Assembly: GCA_029959195.1 (NCBI GenBank)
Contig: CP114122.1
Span: forward strand, 682,001-746,000
From: Dictyophora rubrovolvata
Lineage: Eukaryota; Basidiomycota; Agaricomycetes; Phallales; Phallaceae
Reading direction: 5' to 3'
Length of the DNA stretch: 64,000 bases
Below, in pieces: positions 35,986 to 46,605 of the stretch. The stretch's first letter is position 1, and every line of letters starts with the position of its first letter. Position numbers and translations under genes: made by a program. The notes below the pieces were generated by a model that worked only from the letters and a program-made list of their open reading frames with translations, was not told the DNA's origin and ran no database searches.

Positions 35986-36222
35986 TGAATATGGGCCTCT
36001 GGTAGTATTGACAAAGTGCCACTTATGCAGCTCTCATGTTGGGGGTTCGGGAATATAATAATAATATTACATATAAGTTACAGAGTTATGAGGGTACTAT
36101 TAACTTCGGGCCCCTCAAGAACCTTCTTGTGTATATATCAGTTCGAATATCCTCGCCCATTGACTGACAAGTATTATCGAACAATCAAACGGCATTCGCA
36201 CTTAGAGGCTGACTCGGCGCCT

Positions 36223-36318
36223 AGTTGCATGCGGGTGTCACACGTCGGCACAAACAAAAACACGCACAAACAAGTGTCAGGAAGTAATTCTTGCGATTGT
36301 GAGCCCTTGCTGCTAACT
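36223..36318. mobile_element. MITE-like short element, copy 1
   Basis: A 96-bp segment starts AGTTGCATGCGGGTGTCA and ends with the imperfect inverse (CCCTTGCTGCTAACT). It resembles the segment at 39858-39955 in ends, length and internal spacing (CACAAACAAGTGTCA versus TACAAATAAGTGTCA). It lies between the amidase and the dehydrogenase pseudogene. There is no coding capacity, so this is inferred to be a non-autonomous DNA transposon relic. Confidence 0.45.
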
Positions 36319-36332
36319 CATCATTGTTCACT

Positions 36333-37830
36333 ATGGTTCCTACAATCGATTCTATTCGTACATTGTTGGTAAGAGAATCTTTCAATTTTATTGACGTCGA
36401 AAGGGAATAATAACCCTTTGAATTACTTAGTTGGATAGTAATCTCCAACGACTGCGATTTGGAATCCTCGGAGCACAGTTCGCATTGGACCAGTGGCACT
36501 GCCTAGTATTCTAGCTGCTCAGAGCCATCCTGATGTTGTAGTTGTCGCTTTAGCCTCTAGAGACGGCGCGAAAGCCAAAAAGTACGCCAAAAGCATAAAA
36601 CTCCCAAAGTTTATAGTGGAGACGATTCCTATGACAGTGCGTTTGTAAATGCAGCCAGAACATGATGATTTACTTAGGATTATAATAGATCTCATTACCG
36701 ATGAAGGTACCAATGTTACTCATAACGTGGTGTGGTCTATGCTTTGCCGGTGTATCAGCTGTCGATATGCCATAACTTCCAAATAGCCTCTGACAAAAGC
36801 GTGAATTAGATGGTTTTTTGCGAGAAAATGTATCCACCGAAGTGGTGGGGTTGAATACGCTGGTTGCGCAGAAAAATCTCATATTGGTCGAAGGAATCCA
36901 TTGGTTGTATGTATGTATGTTCATTTCTCTCTTCTTTGGTTGTTCTCTTTTCGAAGTATCCCATGCAGTTTCCCTCCGCTCAACGTGTCAAACAACTTGT
37001 GAGCAGCGGAGAATTTGACAAGATTACAAGTATCAAGTCCTCCGACTTTGCGCGGCTATCGTTGTTATTCCGGTTCGGTTTCCTTAAGGATGATATTTCG
37101 TTACAACTATGGCCTCAGAGGCTGTGTCACTATGGACGTGGGAAGTAAGAATCTCGAGTTTCAACAATTTTAAAATGTTGAGACGAATTATCACGGAGTC
37201 TACCCTCTTTCTCCCTACATGAAGATTCTACACAGTAGACGATCCTCTCGATCAAGCCACGGCAACAAGTCACGTCTTAGATCCCAAAAGGATAGACCGA
37301 GCTATATCCTCCTTTTATTCAATTTCGGGCGAAACTTTCGCAGATTTTGCAGTGCCGGGATTTGGACCATTTTGTGCTATTCCCCTCGAAGACTGAAATT
37401 CGGTGTCCACAAGTTTACACTCGAAGGCGACGAAATCGGTTTAACAAACTTTGCGTCACCACATGCTTGGTATATAATATTCTAATCGTGTCCAGGGGAA
37501 AGACGAGCATCGAGAAGCTCTATGAGCCTGTGGATGGCGATGAGCCTGGGGAGCGGAGGTGGAGCAGGTGAGCTGATTTTCAAAATAAAAAAGGGTTCGA
37601 GCTTTATTTAAGACTCTTAGTTACTGATATCCATTAGAAGCATGTGTTAATAAAGCCCGTTGGAGCGAGCCTATCATTACAATTGGAATGGGTAGAAAAG
37701 ATCTGCGCTAAGGTAAAGAAAGCCTCAGTTGAACGTTTGTGATAGTTTACCAATACTTTCCTTTTGGCTTAGAACTGGAATAGCAATTCGTCCCGCATCG
37801 AAGGCAAGCCCTCGGGCTGTCTAAGGGATA
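36333..37830 (+). pseudogene. decayed Gfo/Idh/MocA dehydrogenase (D-xylose / dihydrodiol dehydrogenase-like)
   Basis: Pieces of one protein occur in the right order but in different frames. They are LRFGILGA (about 36455), SHPDVVVVALASRDGAKAKK (about 36521), LILVEGIHWLY (about 36875), SAQRVKQLVSSGEFDKI (about 36970), FGFLKDD followed one base out of frame by RYNYGLRGCVTMDVG (about 37075-37145), VDDPLDQATATSHVL (about 37236), ASPHAWY (about 37457) and a QLEAxVxKAR-like end (about 37640). The order and motifs match NADP-dependent D-xylose dehydrogenase / dimeric dihydrodiol dehydrogenase-like proteins. At least four frame changes and several stops are not explained by introns, and the EKP region (36680-36850) is hardly recognisable. 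It is therefore a dead host gene rather than a spliced one. Sequencing errors alone would not explain so many breaks. Confidence 0.75.
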
Positions 37831-39857
37831 GCTTTTATTCTAATTCAGACTCGTGACCTCGCAGTTGTTGGGTAATACTACGGTGTAAAACTATATGATT
37901 GCGTTCTCCAAAGTCGTTAAACTCTAATCTGATTAGATTTGTGCAATAAGAAATTGGTTCAGAACATTCAAACCATATCACTTGGGAGGATATACTTCGG
38001 ACAAGTGAAGATTATAGCACCAGGACAAGGAAGACAGGATAAGTCGATTTACGCTAAACTCCGTAAATAAGTATGTCTGTCCTGTGGACACAGATCGACG
38101 ACGTCAGGCCTACGAGCGGACGGCATAAAGAGTCCTAAAGGCTCGGTATCCCTTGCTTTTGGATTTTACCATCCTCTCTTGCTGTTTCCAAGTTTATCAT
38201 CCCTATCCTTCATCCTCATCATAAAGCACCATAAACTTTAAAATGAGCAGTGGCTTAAAGATCCGAATTCCAGCGAGACGTTCCGCCTTCCTCAATAGCG
38301 GCTTGTCATCTTCAATCCAACCGTCGAACATGCGTAAATCTACACCGCAATCTGAAATGGACGATGTCGAAGTGGAGGCAAACGCGGAGTAGCCTCCTTA
38401 TTGAAAGAAAGTTCACTGCATACAATGGGAACGTTAGAAACCCACCCAAAAGATGGACTCAATAGGAAATACACTTTCTCGAGAAGTGCTTCGAAACACC
38501 ACCATATCCTAAACATCCGTTAAGGTCATAATGAGCCTTGATTTTGACAGAGAAGCGGCTTCGAAATATCAAGTTCAGTCCCCAAAATAAGGGGAACCTG
38601 GCTAAAATTTGGCTTCCACAGTACACGATCGTCTTTGATTTAGAATGCTAATATTGAGAAAGACGTTCAAATTTAGTTACAAAAGACGACTTGCTAACTG
38701 GTTCAAGAACCGAAAGGCAAGGCTGAGGTGAGAGGGTGGTTCTTTTGTAGAAGAGAACCCAGAAAACCTCTTAGACAAAAGAAATCCCAATCATCACTTC
38801 GCTTCCAAAAATCCAAAGACCAGTCTGTCACCGTTGTCCAAGGATTTACGGTCATTAAAAATAATCGCTACTGCGAAGAGCACCACGAAGAGGTTCGTCT
38901 TCGGGCCCCATTCTGTATGACTCGCTTTCAGGACTTCCGCGAGAACTCGCCGAAGAGCGAAATAGAATTAGACGAGCGCGAACTTCGAAGGTGATACCCT
39001 CGAGTCAAACTACTCGCTCGATGACGAGGTGCTTCGGAGCGGAAACCGATACATTTCAGCTTTGATTAAACATTCAAGCTCATCTGGTGTCTTTACAATG
39101 GCTCTCTCCCAAAGCCGATTATCGACTTCGGATTCAGTACGGGAACCATCGTGTACTCCTGTCTCCGTGAGCGAAGGCCAACCTCCATTGACATCTTCTG
39201 CCTCTACATATGTACAACGAGTCCTTTGCCAAGTATGACGGCGACGGCATTTATGGAGCCACTGTGTTGATGCAGCTGAGGATGGGCTAGAGCTTGAAGG
39301 ATAATGTAAGATAACTCCCATGATGCTTCGTTTTTCTCTATTTCATCAACTCCGTTTGTTTCTCTTCGTTTTGGATGTTTAATAAACAAGCATGTGTATC
39401 ATCATCTGAGATATAATCAATGAATATAACAAGTTATCTCATAGAGAATATTAATATTATCATTCGATGGTTTACTACTTGCCTTTGTCTGGCTCACTTG
39501 TTTGGGAGCTACCTTTGGAGTCATCGATAGGAAATCCTAGGTCACTTGTTTTAGAAAGGTAGCTTTCGACAAAGAAACGTAAAAGGAAAACGTACTGCAA
39601 TCTATTACCCCAACCTGGGGTTGTTGAAATACTCCCCCAACTGAAACTTGTTTTTTGTTCACAAGGCCCTGATGTTGCAACTATCCCACTATCGAGTAAT
39701 AGTCATCAACGATGAGCTTGAAGATAAGGCAAGAATTTGGTATGCAGAATGTGACAAAGACTCTTTGAGATAATTTTTGAGATGGAAATTAGTTTCAAGG
39801 ATCAGACAAAGGAATATCAGGATTGCTTTGTTTTATAGCTACCGACATGGAGCCCCA
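37831..39857. other. gene-poor stretch with fragments of an unassigned gene
   Basis: A 49-codon frame at 38243-38392 begins MSSGLKIRIPARRSAF and ends acidic. A second frame at 38728-38994 is basic, then acidic, with TVVQGFTVIKNNR. A third at about 39020-39238 is Ser-rich. They are co-linear on the plus strand and may be remains of, or widely spaced exons from, one gene. The joins I tried require introns of about 23 nt or cross stops, so I do not call a CDS. Confidence 0.3.
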
Positions 39858-39955
39858 AGTTGCACGCAGGTGCTGTCAGCTTGAAGAAACATGTACAAAT
39901 AAGTGTCAATTCCTACGGACATAGTGCAAAGTTATGACCCCTCGCTGCATGCAAG
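39858..39955. mobile_element. MITE-like short element, copy 2
   Basis: A 98-bp segment starts AGTTGCACGCAGGTGCTGTCA and ends CCCCTCGCTGCATGCAAG, which is an imperfect inverse of the start. It has the same ends and spacing as the 36.2-kb copy, with scattered substitutions. There is no coding capacity. Its age looks older than strain-level because the two copies differ at many sites. Confidence 0.45.
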
Positions 39956-41048
39956 GGAATCAGAACACCTGAACGAAGAAAACGATTGGGACCTAGCTGA
40001 TATGAGCGTAGTTGTAGGCTTGAGTCTTGTAGCTTGACTCCTTGATAATACTTACAGTTTGTGTCAGATCCCGATTCACAGTCTCCTCCGGAGGCCGCTT
40101 TTTCTCAATAGCAAGCAGGTTCAAAAGGAGGAATACTCCTTCGCTAATCAAGTAAATTAGTAGATCAATTCCCACCTGAATAGGGAAATGTTTCAATTAT
40201 TGGTCGAATTTGAACGAAAACGAAAACGAATTCGAAAGTGTATATGAATTCCAGAACTGCCAGTACGAGATCGTCCTACCACAATGGCAAATATGGCTGG
40301 GTGATCGATCACATTAGAGTTAGGTCCAGAGTTTTCGAAGGTAATAGTTCCGCGGACCATTGTTGATTACTCTAGGTCTTTTTGAACAATTTCAAGCATA
40401 TTGGTACAAACCAGACTTAGGGCAAGAGGCCTGTTTTTGAGAGCTCCTGGCACAGTTTTCTATTCCATCTAATTTCATCTACGATGACAGAAATGCAATA
40501 CTCACTTCCGTTGACGAAGTAGTTTGGAGTTTGGTCTGATTACGACCATTTCAATCAGTTGCCAACGATGCAGTTTGGCATTGTCGGCAGTGTGTTGTTA
40601 TTTTTAGGATATATGCAACGTCACACCTGAATCCTGATTAAGATTGACTAAACTTTGCGCAAATATTGCGTGCTTGTAGTTATATATAATGGCCTTCTAC
40701 ATGTATTAGGTAGTCGTGCGGAAATACCAGTGTATAACCCAGCTAAACTATCCTAGCTACCGTCTGGAGGTCTCATACCCTCCGCACGATTAATCCAGCG
40801 CAGTGGAAGTCGATCCCGACTGCACGTTGGGAGTGCTAGGGGTCTAATAACGATATCAACCGCTTGGGAGAAACAGTAGACTTTGAATGTTTGGATGTTT
40901 GAACATCATAAAACACATGGACAATCAGTGGACAATCACAAGCTGGGCCCTGGCTGGTCAAGATTAGTCAGAACTGCCGAATGTACGCGATGCGTGGGAA
41001 TTGACCCAGAAATAGTTGTTCGAACAACTCCTTAGGCCTTTCCACATA
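39956..41048. other. intergenic upstream of MTW1, with stem-loops
   Basis: No supported gene. Two close hairpins occur: GGAGG/CCTCC at 40766-40783, and GCAGT/ACTGC enclosing AGTCG/CGACT at 40800-40823. They could be part of a structured RNA or 5' UTR, but they do not fit a tRNA cloverleaf. Confidence 0.3.
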
Positions 41049-42058
41049 ATGTCTGCTCAACTTGAGAATGGCAGTTTATTGTCAGAAATTCTTGGATTCC
41101 ATCCTCAGCTGTTTTTGGACAACGTTGCCAATGCCGCAAATGAGCAGATATATCAATGCACCGATGAAGTTTCAACCCTCATGTCTGAGTGGGCTCAAGA
41201 ACGCGCGAAGAGTAGTAATAGTAGTCAACAACAGCAAGAAGATTTGGCTATAGAAGTTGAAGAAGTATGTATATGATTGAAACCGGTAAAAATGCGCGTA
41301 TAACATCCGTGTTTGATTAGGGACTAGTTGCTTTTCAAACTTTGTTGGAATCGCACGTTGACCTGGCGTTTGACTTCTTTGAAGTCTGGACGATGCGGAA
41401 TATATTCTTTATTCCCTCCGATTTACGTGTCACTGTTCCACATCAACGCGGTTTAAATCTTCAGCAGGACCCTAATGCCGAAGCAGAGTTGTTTAAAGAA
41501 GTCGTCGAATTGAGAAAACAGCTACAAAATGTACGTGCGAATAATACGCATCACTATACAATGGAATTAATCAATCTTCTTGATTTTAAAAAGAAAAGAC
41601 GGCTTAATCGTTTACTGAAATCAGCCATACCTGCTTCAAATGCCCAGTTAGCCCGTGCCCGCGCACGGTTTGACTCGATATCTTTTCTACCATCGCAACC
41701 ACCTTCATCAATCCTCATCGATACTCTAACCGAACTTGCGCGTTCACTTCCCGATCCTACATTTTCTGATTCTTTAGTGCCTTCTCCCTCACAACAGCTG
41801 CAAGATCCATCTAAACGACCATGGGAGCGCGGACGAACTGGGTACGATCAATGGGCTGTATCACGTCTAGTTGAACGGACGAACGGCGACGATCCTGTTT
41901 TCAGTAACGTAGAAATCGAGAATGCTCAGCGTGAAGTCTTCAGTGAAGCGGAAGAATTATGGACCATTCATGGTTCCCTTGAAGCCGAGAAGGCAAGCCG
42001 ACCACGAGATTTCGAGCTAGTTAGTGGTGAATCCGAACCGAAAAAGCGCAGATTGTAG
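41049..42058 (+). CDS. MTW1: kinetochore MIND-complex subunit Mis12/Mtw1
   Basis: Mis12/Mtw1 links the inner centromere (CENP-C) to the Ndc80 complex within the MIND complex. The exons are 41049-41264 and 41321-42058, 317 residues. The N-terminal Mis12 domain is clear: LLSEILGFHPQLFLDNVANAANEQIYQCTD, read as the conserved GF-P-x-F-DDV-NA-N pattern. After the intron comes GLVAFQTLLESHVDLAFDFFEVWTMRNIFFIP. A coiled-coil-like segment follows (AELFKEVVELRKQLQNVRANN). The C-terminal third is hydrophilic and ends basic (SEPKKRRL), a possible nuclear localisation signal. The ATG at 41049 is the first in frame. Confidence 0.88.
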
Positions 42059-42300
42059 TTATTCTCTTTTGCTTATTGTATTTGACATGTGGTATATTAT
42101 TTAGTACTAGGCATGCTGTAGTAATTAGTTTCAAATATGTATCGAGTATCCTAATATAAAGCTTTTAGGTATGTCGTAACTAGCGGTTATGATTTAGATA
42201 GAACTTGTTATTTAGTGCTCGAAATATAGAGCTTTATATACAAAATTATAAATGTAAAAAGGTGAAAACTAACTACCGGGATTTATAATATTTTTACTAA

Positions 42301-42321
42301 TGCGTCGTCGCCGACGACGCA
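42301..42321. promoter_or_regulatory. perfect 21-bp palindrome upstream of ketopantoate reductase
   Basis: TGCGTCGTCG-C-CGACGACGCA is a perfect inverted repeat with 10-bp arms in otherwise AT-rich intergenic DNA. It ends about 117 bp before the next ATG. A dimer-binding operator or hairpin is plausible. No matching copy was seen at the other genes. Confidence 0.55.
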
Positions 42322-42438
42322 ATATTAATTTGACTGTTAGCCGGCGACTCCGATACCAACAAGGTACACAGCGTGAGAGACTCCCTCTCCGATATCTCCG
42401 ATGACGAGTCTGAGCTGAGGAACACTAGATCACTCGCC

Positions 42439-43944
42439 ATGTCGACAGCGACGAAAAACGTTCTAGTTGTGGGTAAGTCTGTCGAGTTTTCATCTCAATT
42501 GCTCCCTTTTTATTTATGGAAAACCCAGGATTCGGTGCCGTCGGGGTTATATGTGAGAGGTTTATCGTTCAATCACACTACAACCTGTAAAGAAGTCGTT
42601 CATTTTAAACAGACTCATACGCGATTAAAGCTGCTGGGAAAGCCCGAGTTACTTGCATTGCTCGAGGAAATTATGAAGCCACGCAAGGTCAGTTTTTTGT
42701 GTCGGATAGGCTGAGTTCGCTATTGAATTGTCGTCTGGCAGCCAACGGCATCTTCATCCGCTCTCGAAAGTACGGAAATCTTCCTAACTGGAGACCCGAT
42801 AGATGTGAGATGTGCTTCAACTTATTGCTTCTTTACCTTCTTGACTAACATTATCGTTCAACGTTTTAGTGTTTAGATCCGTCGCGGACGCCGCAGACCA
42901 GCCTTATTCACATGTCATCGTTGCAACCAAATCTCTTCCGGAAATATCACCTTTATCCTCATTGTTAGCACCGTTATTGCACGAGGACAGAGAGCTACCT
43001 GTTTTTGTGTTACTACAAAACGGTATAGGGATAGAGAAGAGCCTTTACAACGATGTTAAGCGGCTACGGAACGAATCTCCCAAGATCATTACCGCCGCCG
43101 TTTGGATAGGCACAAACATGCTAGATGGAAATATCATCGAACATAGTCATCCTGTTCGCATATTGTGTTGTCTTTTGTTAGGGTGTCACTGATTTTACTT
43201 TTCAGGAACGGCTTGTGGTAGGAATGTATAGACCTTCTTTCTCGCCTGACGTGGTCAATTCGCCCGAAGAGAAGGCTACACTTGAAGATTTCAAAAATCT
43301 TTTAGAAGGTGTGGACAGCCCCGTAGATATAGTTGATGAGATTCAAAGCATGAAGTACGAAAAGAACATTTGGTGAGCGTTTATCACATCCGATGATGGC
43401 ATGTCCTTCAAAACAAATGTGCTCTTGGTTGACAATACATTTAGGAACGCTGCTTTCGGTACCTGTTCGGCCCTGACGCGTTTTACCCTTCCGGTATTCT
43501 TCCAAGATGAAGTCGTAGAAAATCAAATTATACCCCAGATTCGCGCTATGATGGAAGAGATTTTGGCAGTTGGGCGCGCAATGGGTTTCTCGGAGGAAGC
43601 CCTTCCGTCTTCTATAATCGATGATACCATTACGGTTACGGCTAGGTTACATAAAGCCCCGGATAGTATTCATAAAGCAAGCATTTTGTTGGATTTAGAA
43701 AGCGGGCGACCAATGGAGCTTGAGGTGCTTTTGGGCGAGCTTGTGAGAAAAGCCAAAGAGTTGGGCGTCGATGCACCTGTGAGTTTCTTTCTTTGTCCCC
43801 CTCAAGGAGTACGCCAGAGACGTCAAAAACCCTGTGCTGTTCCCATTCTTGTTGTGCCTTGGCTTACGCTTGAAACAATTTCAGAGATTAGAAATGGTTT
43901 ATTCTCTGTTATTCGTCGTACAACATCAACTGTCCCAACTTTGA
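42439..43944 (+). CDS. 2-dehydropantoate 2-reductase (ketopantoate reductase)
   Basis: The enzyme reduces ketopantoate to pantoate with NADPH in pantothenate/CoA synthesis. Some fungal paralogues act on other 2-keto acids. Eight exons join in frame: 42439-42472, 42529-42552, 42613-42687, 42742-42804, 42870-43153, 43206-43372, 43445-43778 and 43885-43944, giving 346 residues. The Rossmann segment VLVVGFGAVGVIYSYALKAA has the ApbA GxGAxG motif, followed by RVTCIARGNYE. VIVATKSLPEI and VFVLLQNGIGIEK match the family's VKT and QNG motifs, although the usual Lys context is TK-S. The C-terminal domain has KNIWNAAFGTCSALTR, SSIIDDTI and SILLDLESGRPMELEVLLGELVRKAKELGV, all expected. Exon 2 is only 24 nt. 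Confidence 0.9.
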
Positions 43945-44038
43945 AAACTTTTGAAATACATCATGAATCAATTATAAATGTCCATGAAAGCGCTATCAGA
44001 TGACAATATTACGGTGCATGTGATGGTATTTTTAATTT

Positions 44039-44321
44039 TTATATGGGACAAATGCAGCAACAGCCATCACCGCCCTATTCATGGTCAGATGATGAGCAGA
44101 GGCTATGATCATTTCAGGCCTACCGGGCATGGAATGGGAATACATCCACCTCTGATTCTCAACGCTTTCTGTGTTGTCTGTCGAGAAGGTGTCCGTCTTA
44201 GTTGAGTGGTCATATTTGAAATCGCAATAGGTTGCGAAGAGACAGTGGTTTGGTGGCTTGGGATATAGACCGGTTTTGGTGCATCAATTGCGTTTTTTTG
44301 AGATAGGATAGAGTCTGACAT
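44039..44321 (-). CDS. small cysteine-rich peptide with GG-Cys tail
   Basis: Two exons, 44321-44124 and 44074-44039, encode 77 residues. The body is polar, without a signal peptide or membrane segment, and rich in Ser, Thr, Gln and Arg (TTVSSQPIAISN, RRTPSRQTTQK). The end is RIRGGCIPIPCPGGDGCCCICPI: six Cys in the last 20 residues, spaced C-x5-C...CCC-x-C after a GG pair. The 49-nt intron lies in the middle of the Cys-rich tail. Splicing is required, since read-through ends at a stop a few codons on. A precursor whose tail is modified (lipidated or metal-bound), or cleaved after GG, is possible, but this is inference. It lies between the convergent ketopantoate reductase (94 bp away) and CDC20. 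Confidence 0.6.
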
Positions 44322-44546
44322 GGCTTAAGAGTTTGGAGTTGTGTATTGAAGACGACGGGCTTAAATAACTACCGTGGTGGCAGTGGGCACTAGGTACGCA
44401 GCATGCCCGATTCAATGACGTCAGTGCCCAGTACCTTGGACCCACTCATGCGCTGTAATAGTCTAATATTAATTACATATATTCACTTCTTATTATTTAC
44501 ATTGCACTTATTCTACGGATAATGTACGGTCAAGAAAGCGTCGATA

Positions 44547-46302
44547 TCATCTGAGCTGCAAAATACTGTCTCCAGTAAGCGTTCGCGAGGTCTTCTCTTT
44601 GCGCTTTTTGGGAACTTCCCATAGTCTCCAGAATTTAAGATTCTCATCGCCAGCACCAGTGCAGACGACATCACCTTGGGGACTCACTTGCGAGAATAGC
44701 ACTCTTGCATCATGAGCGTCACGAATTTCAGCTACCCGCTCCATTGCCGGGTAAGCGTGTATCATTATGGAATTGGTGGGGTATCCGTGTGTCGTAAAGA
44801 TCTCCTTCTTGTGTGGTGCCCACCGGACTGACGAGATCTGTGCTGGGGTCTGGACCGAGTGAATTCGAGCACTCGTTGTTACATTCCAGATATGCAATTT
44901 TGCGTCTGAGGTACCACCTCCGGTGGCTAGCAAGGATGGCTGCCAAGGGCACCACGAAACTCCCTTGAAACCACATGAGTTCAAAGAAAAAAAAGAAAAA
45001 AAATTGCCTCAAATCAAATACCTTAACAGCAGCCGTATGCGTTCTCTTGGTCATAAACGGTTCCTCGCTATAGCTACCACCAGCATCTCCAACTCGACCA
45101 TCCCAAACGTTCACGACATTGTCATTGCCTCCACTAGCGAGGAAATCCCCGTCAGAACGCCATTCTAAACCGCAGACTTCACCGGTGTGTCCAAGTAGTT
45201 CACAAACTTTGTGGCGCGCTACACGAACGTCATGATGCCAAATGCTACCGTCTCCGCACCCCGAGCTCACTACGTGCCCGTTCCACGACAAGCAAGCAAC
45301 TTGCGTTTGATGACCAGTCATAGTCCTCAGCTTTGTCCCACTCTCAACATCCCAGAGTTCGACATCACCAGTGCCTAGTCCTATCGCAAGGTACGAGCCA
45401 TCAACGGAAAATGAGACAGAGGCAACATAAGTTCCCTCAGGGGCTTCGGCGATTTGGGTTACGGTACCTGTATCCGCGCGCCAAACATAGGTGTTCTCTG
45501 ACAGAGCTACTGCTAGGATGTTGGTACTGGACCAAGAAATAAGGTTGAGATAGAAATCATCTATGATTGGCGTGATCCATAATTGTTCGAGTTTCAAAAG
45601 CTTTTTTTTGTGCTTACCTGCCATCCCTGGAGCATCTAGGACACGCTCAGGCTGAGTCGGGATTTTTCGGGATTTGTTGGTGGTCGCACCCGTTGAACTC
45701 GGTCCTGCATTTGGACGTTGATACAGTGCACGGACATGTAATCTTTGCTGAGATAAACTACTGTCTGCCGATGGCATTGGCGGAGGTTCATGATACTTCA
45801 GGACCCGTTGATTGAGGGGTATACCGACTGCTTCTGCTAGTCTTGCAACATGTCTGGGTGATCCATCTGGATGATATGGTTTCATAGGCGCAGCAGCAAT
45901 GTCACTATCGTCTAGGCCACGGGCTCTTGGCAAAAATCTATCGTCAGGGCCCAAACGAGTCATAGACTTTGCACGTCTCGGAGAAGGCTTGGTTTGCAAA
46001 CTCGGGAAGTAATCATGCTTTACAACTTCCATTCGACTCTCAATGCCTCCCCTTCTGATCACTCCTTGGTTAGCTTGTCTCTGAAGCTCCGCAGTGACAA
46101 CAAAACCGCCGATAACTTGTTTGATAGGAGACGAAGGTCGCGCTAGGAAGGGGTTTCCATCATGAGCTTGAGCTCGTCGCTTGGAAGGGGAACCCAAAGA
46201 CAGAGCATGAATGCCTGCTACTAGCGATGGTGTCAGCGGTGCTCGTGTTCGAATAGGTGTTTTTGGATTGTGGGGTTTGGTTGTTGTTTTTGTTGAAGCC
46301 AT
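44547..46302 (-). CDS. CDC20: APC/C activator Cdc20 (WD40)
   Basis: Cdc20 recruits substrates to the anaphase-promoting complex and is the target of the spindle checkpoint. Three exons join in frame: 46302-45618, 45560-45022 and 44963-44547, giving 546 residues. The C-box DRFLPRAR is near residues 121-128, with a Mad2-binding-like segment RVLKYHEPPP further on. After VLDAPGMADDFYLNLISWSS comes a seven-bladed WD40 domain (for example SYLAIGLGTGDVELWDVESG, GHTGEVCGLEWRSDGDFLASGG, GVSWCPWQPSLLATGGG, HKKEIFTTHG). The protein ends DSILQLR, with a C-terminal Leu-Arg where many homologues have Ile-Arg. Pro-directed sites (PIRTRAPLTPS) fit CDK control. An in-frame upstream ATG at 46338 would add 12 residues. 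The tail has a lysine-rich run before the end. Confidence 0.95.
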
Positions 46303-46605
46303 GATGACTAGGGAAGAGCGAGTTGTAAAAAATGACACGAAAAAAAATTAGACGGTCAGGGTGAAAGTGTGAGTAATGGTATACGTAAGGAAAAAAACTG
46401 AAGATGGCGGCGAACGTGTCACGTCTTAAACCGCGCGTCGATGTCACGTGAAGCACCTGAAAGCTCGTTTACCTAAGCCTAAGGCTGCGTCCACTGTTTG
46501 GTCCCGGCCAGCACGTATACTTAAACATTACTATTACGATGCTGGTTTAATACATACAAATCCCCATCTCAAAATTGAGCTAAATAACCAATAATGTTAT
46601 TCCCT

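Noticed and set aside
38680-38730. A homeodomain gene
   Set aside because: Only the last helix-like ANWFKNRKARLR is present. The preceding helices are absent and the frame stops directly after.
40740-40850. tRNA-like gene upstream of MTW1
   Set aside because: The hairpin loops are 4 and 8 nt and there is no TTCRANY loop or acceptor pairing, so it is listed only as stem-loops.
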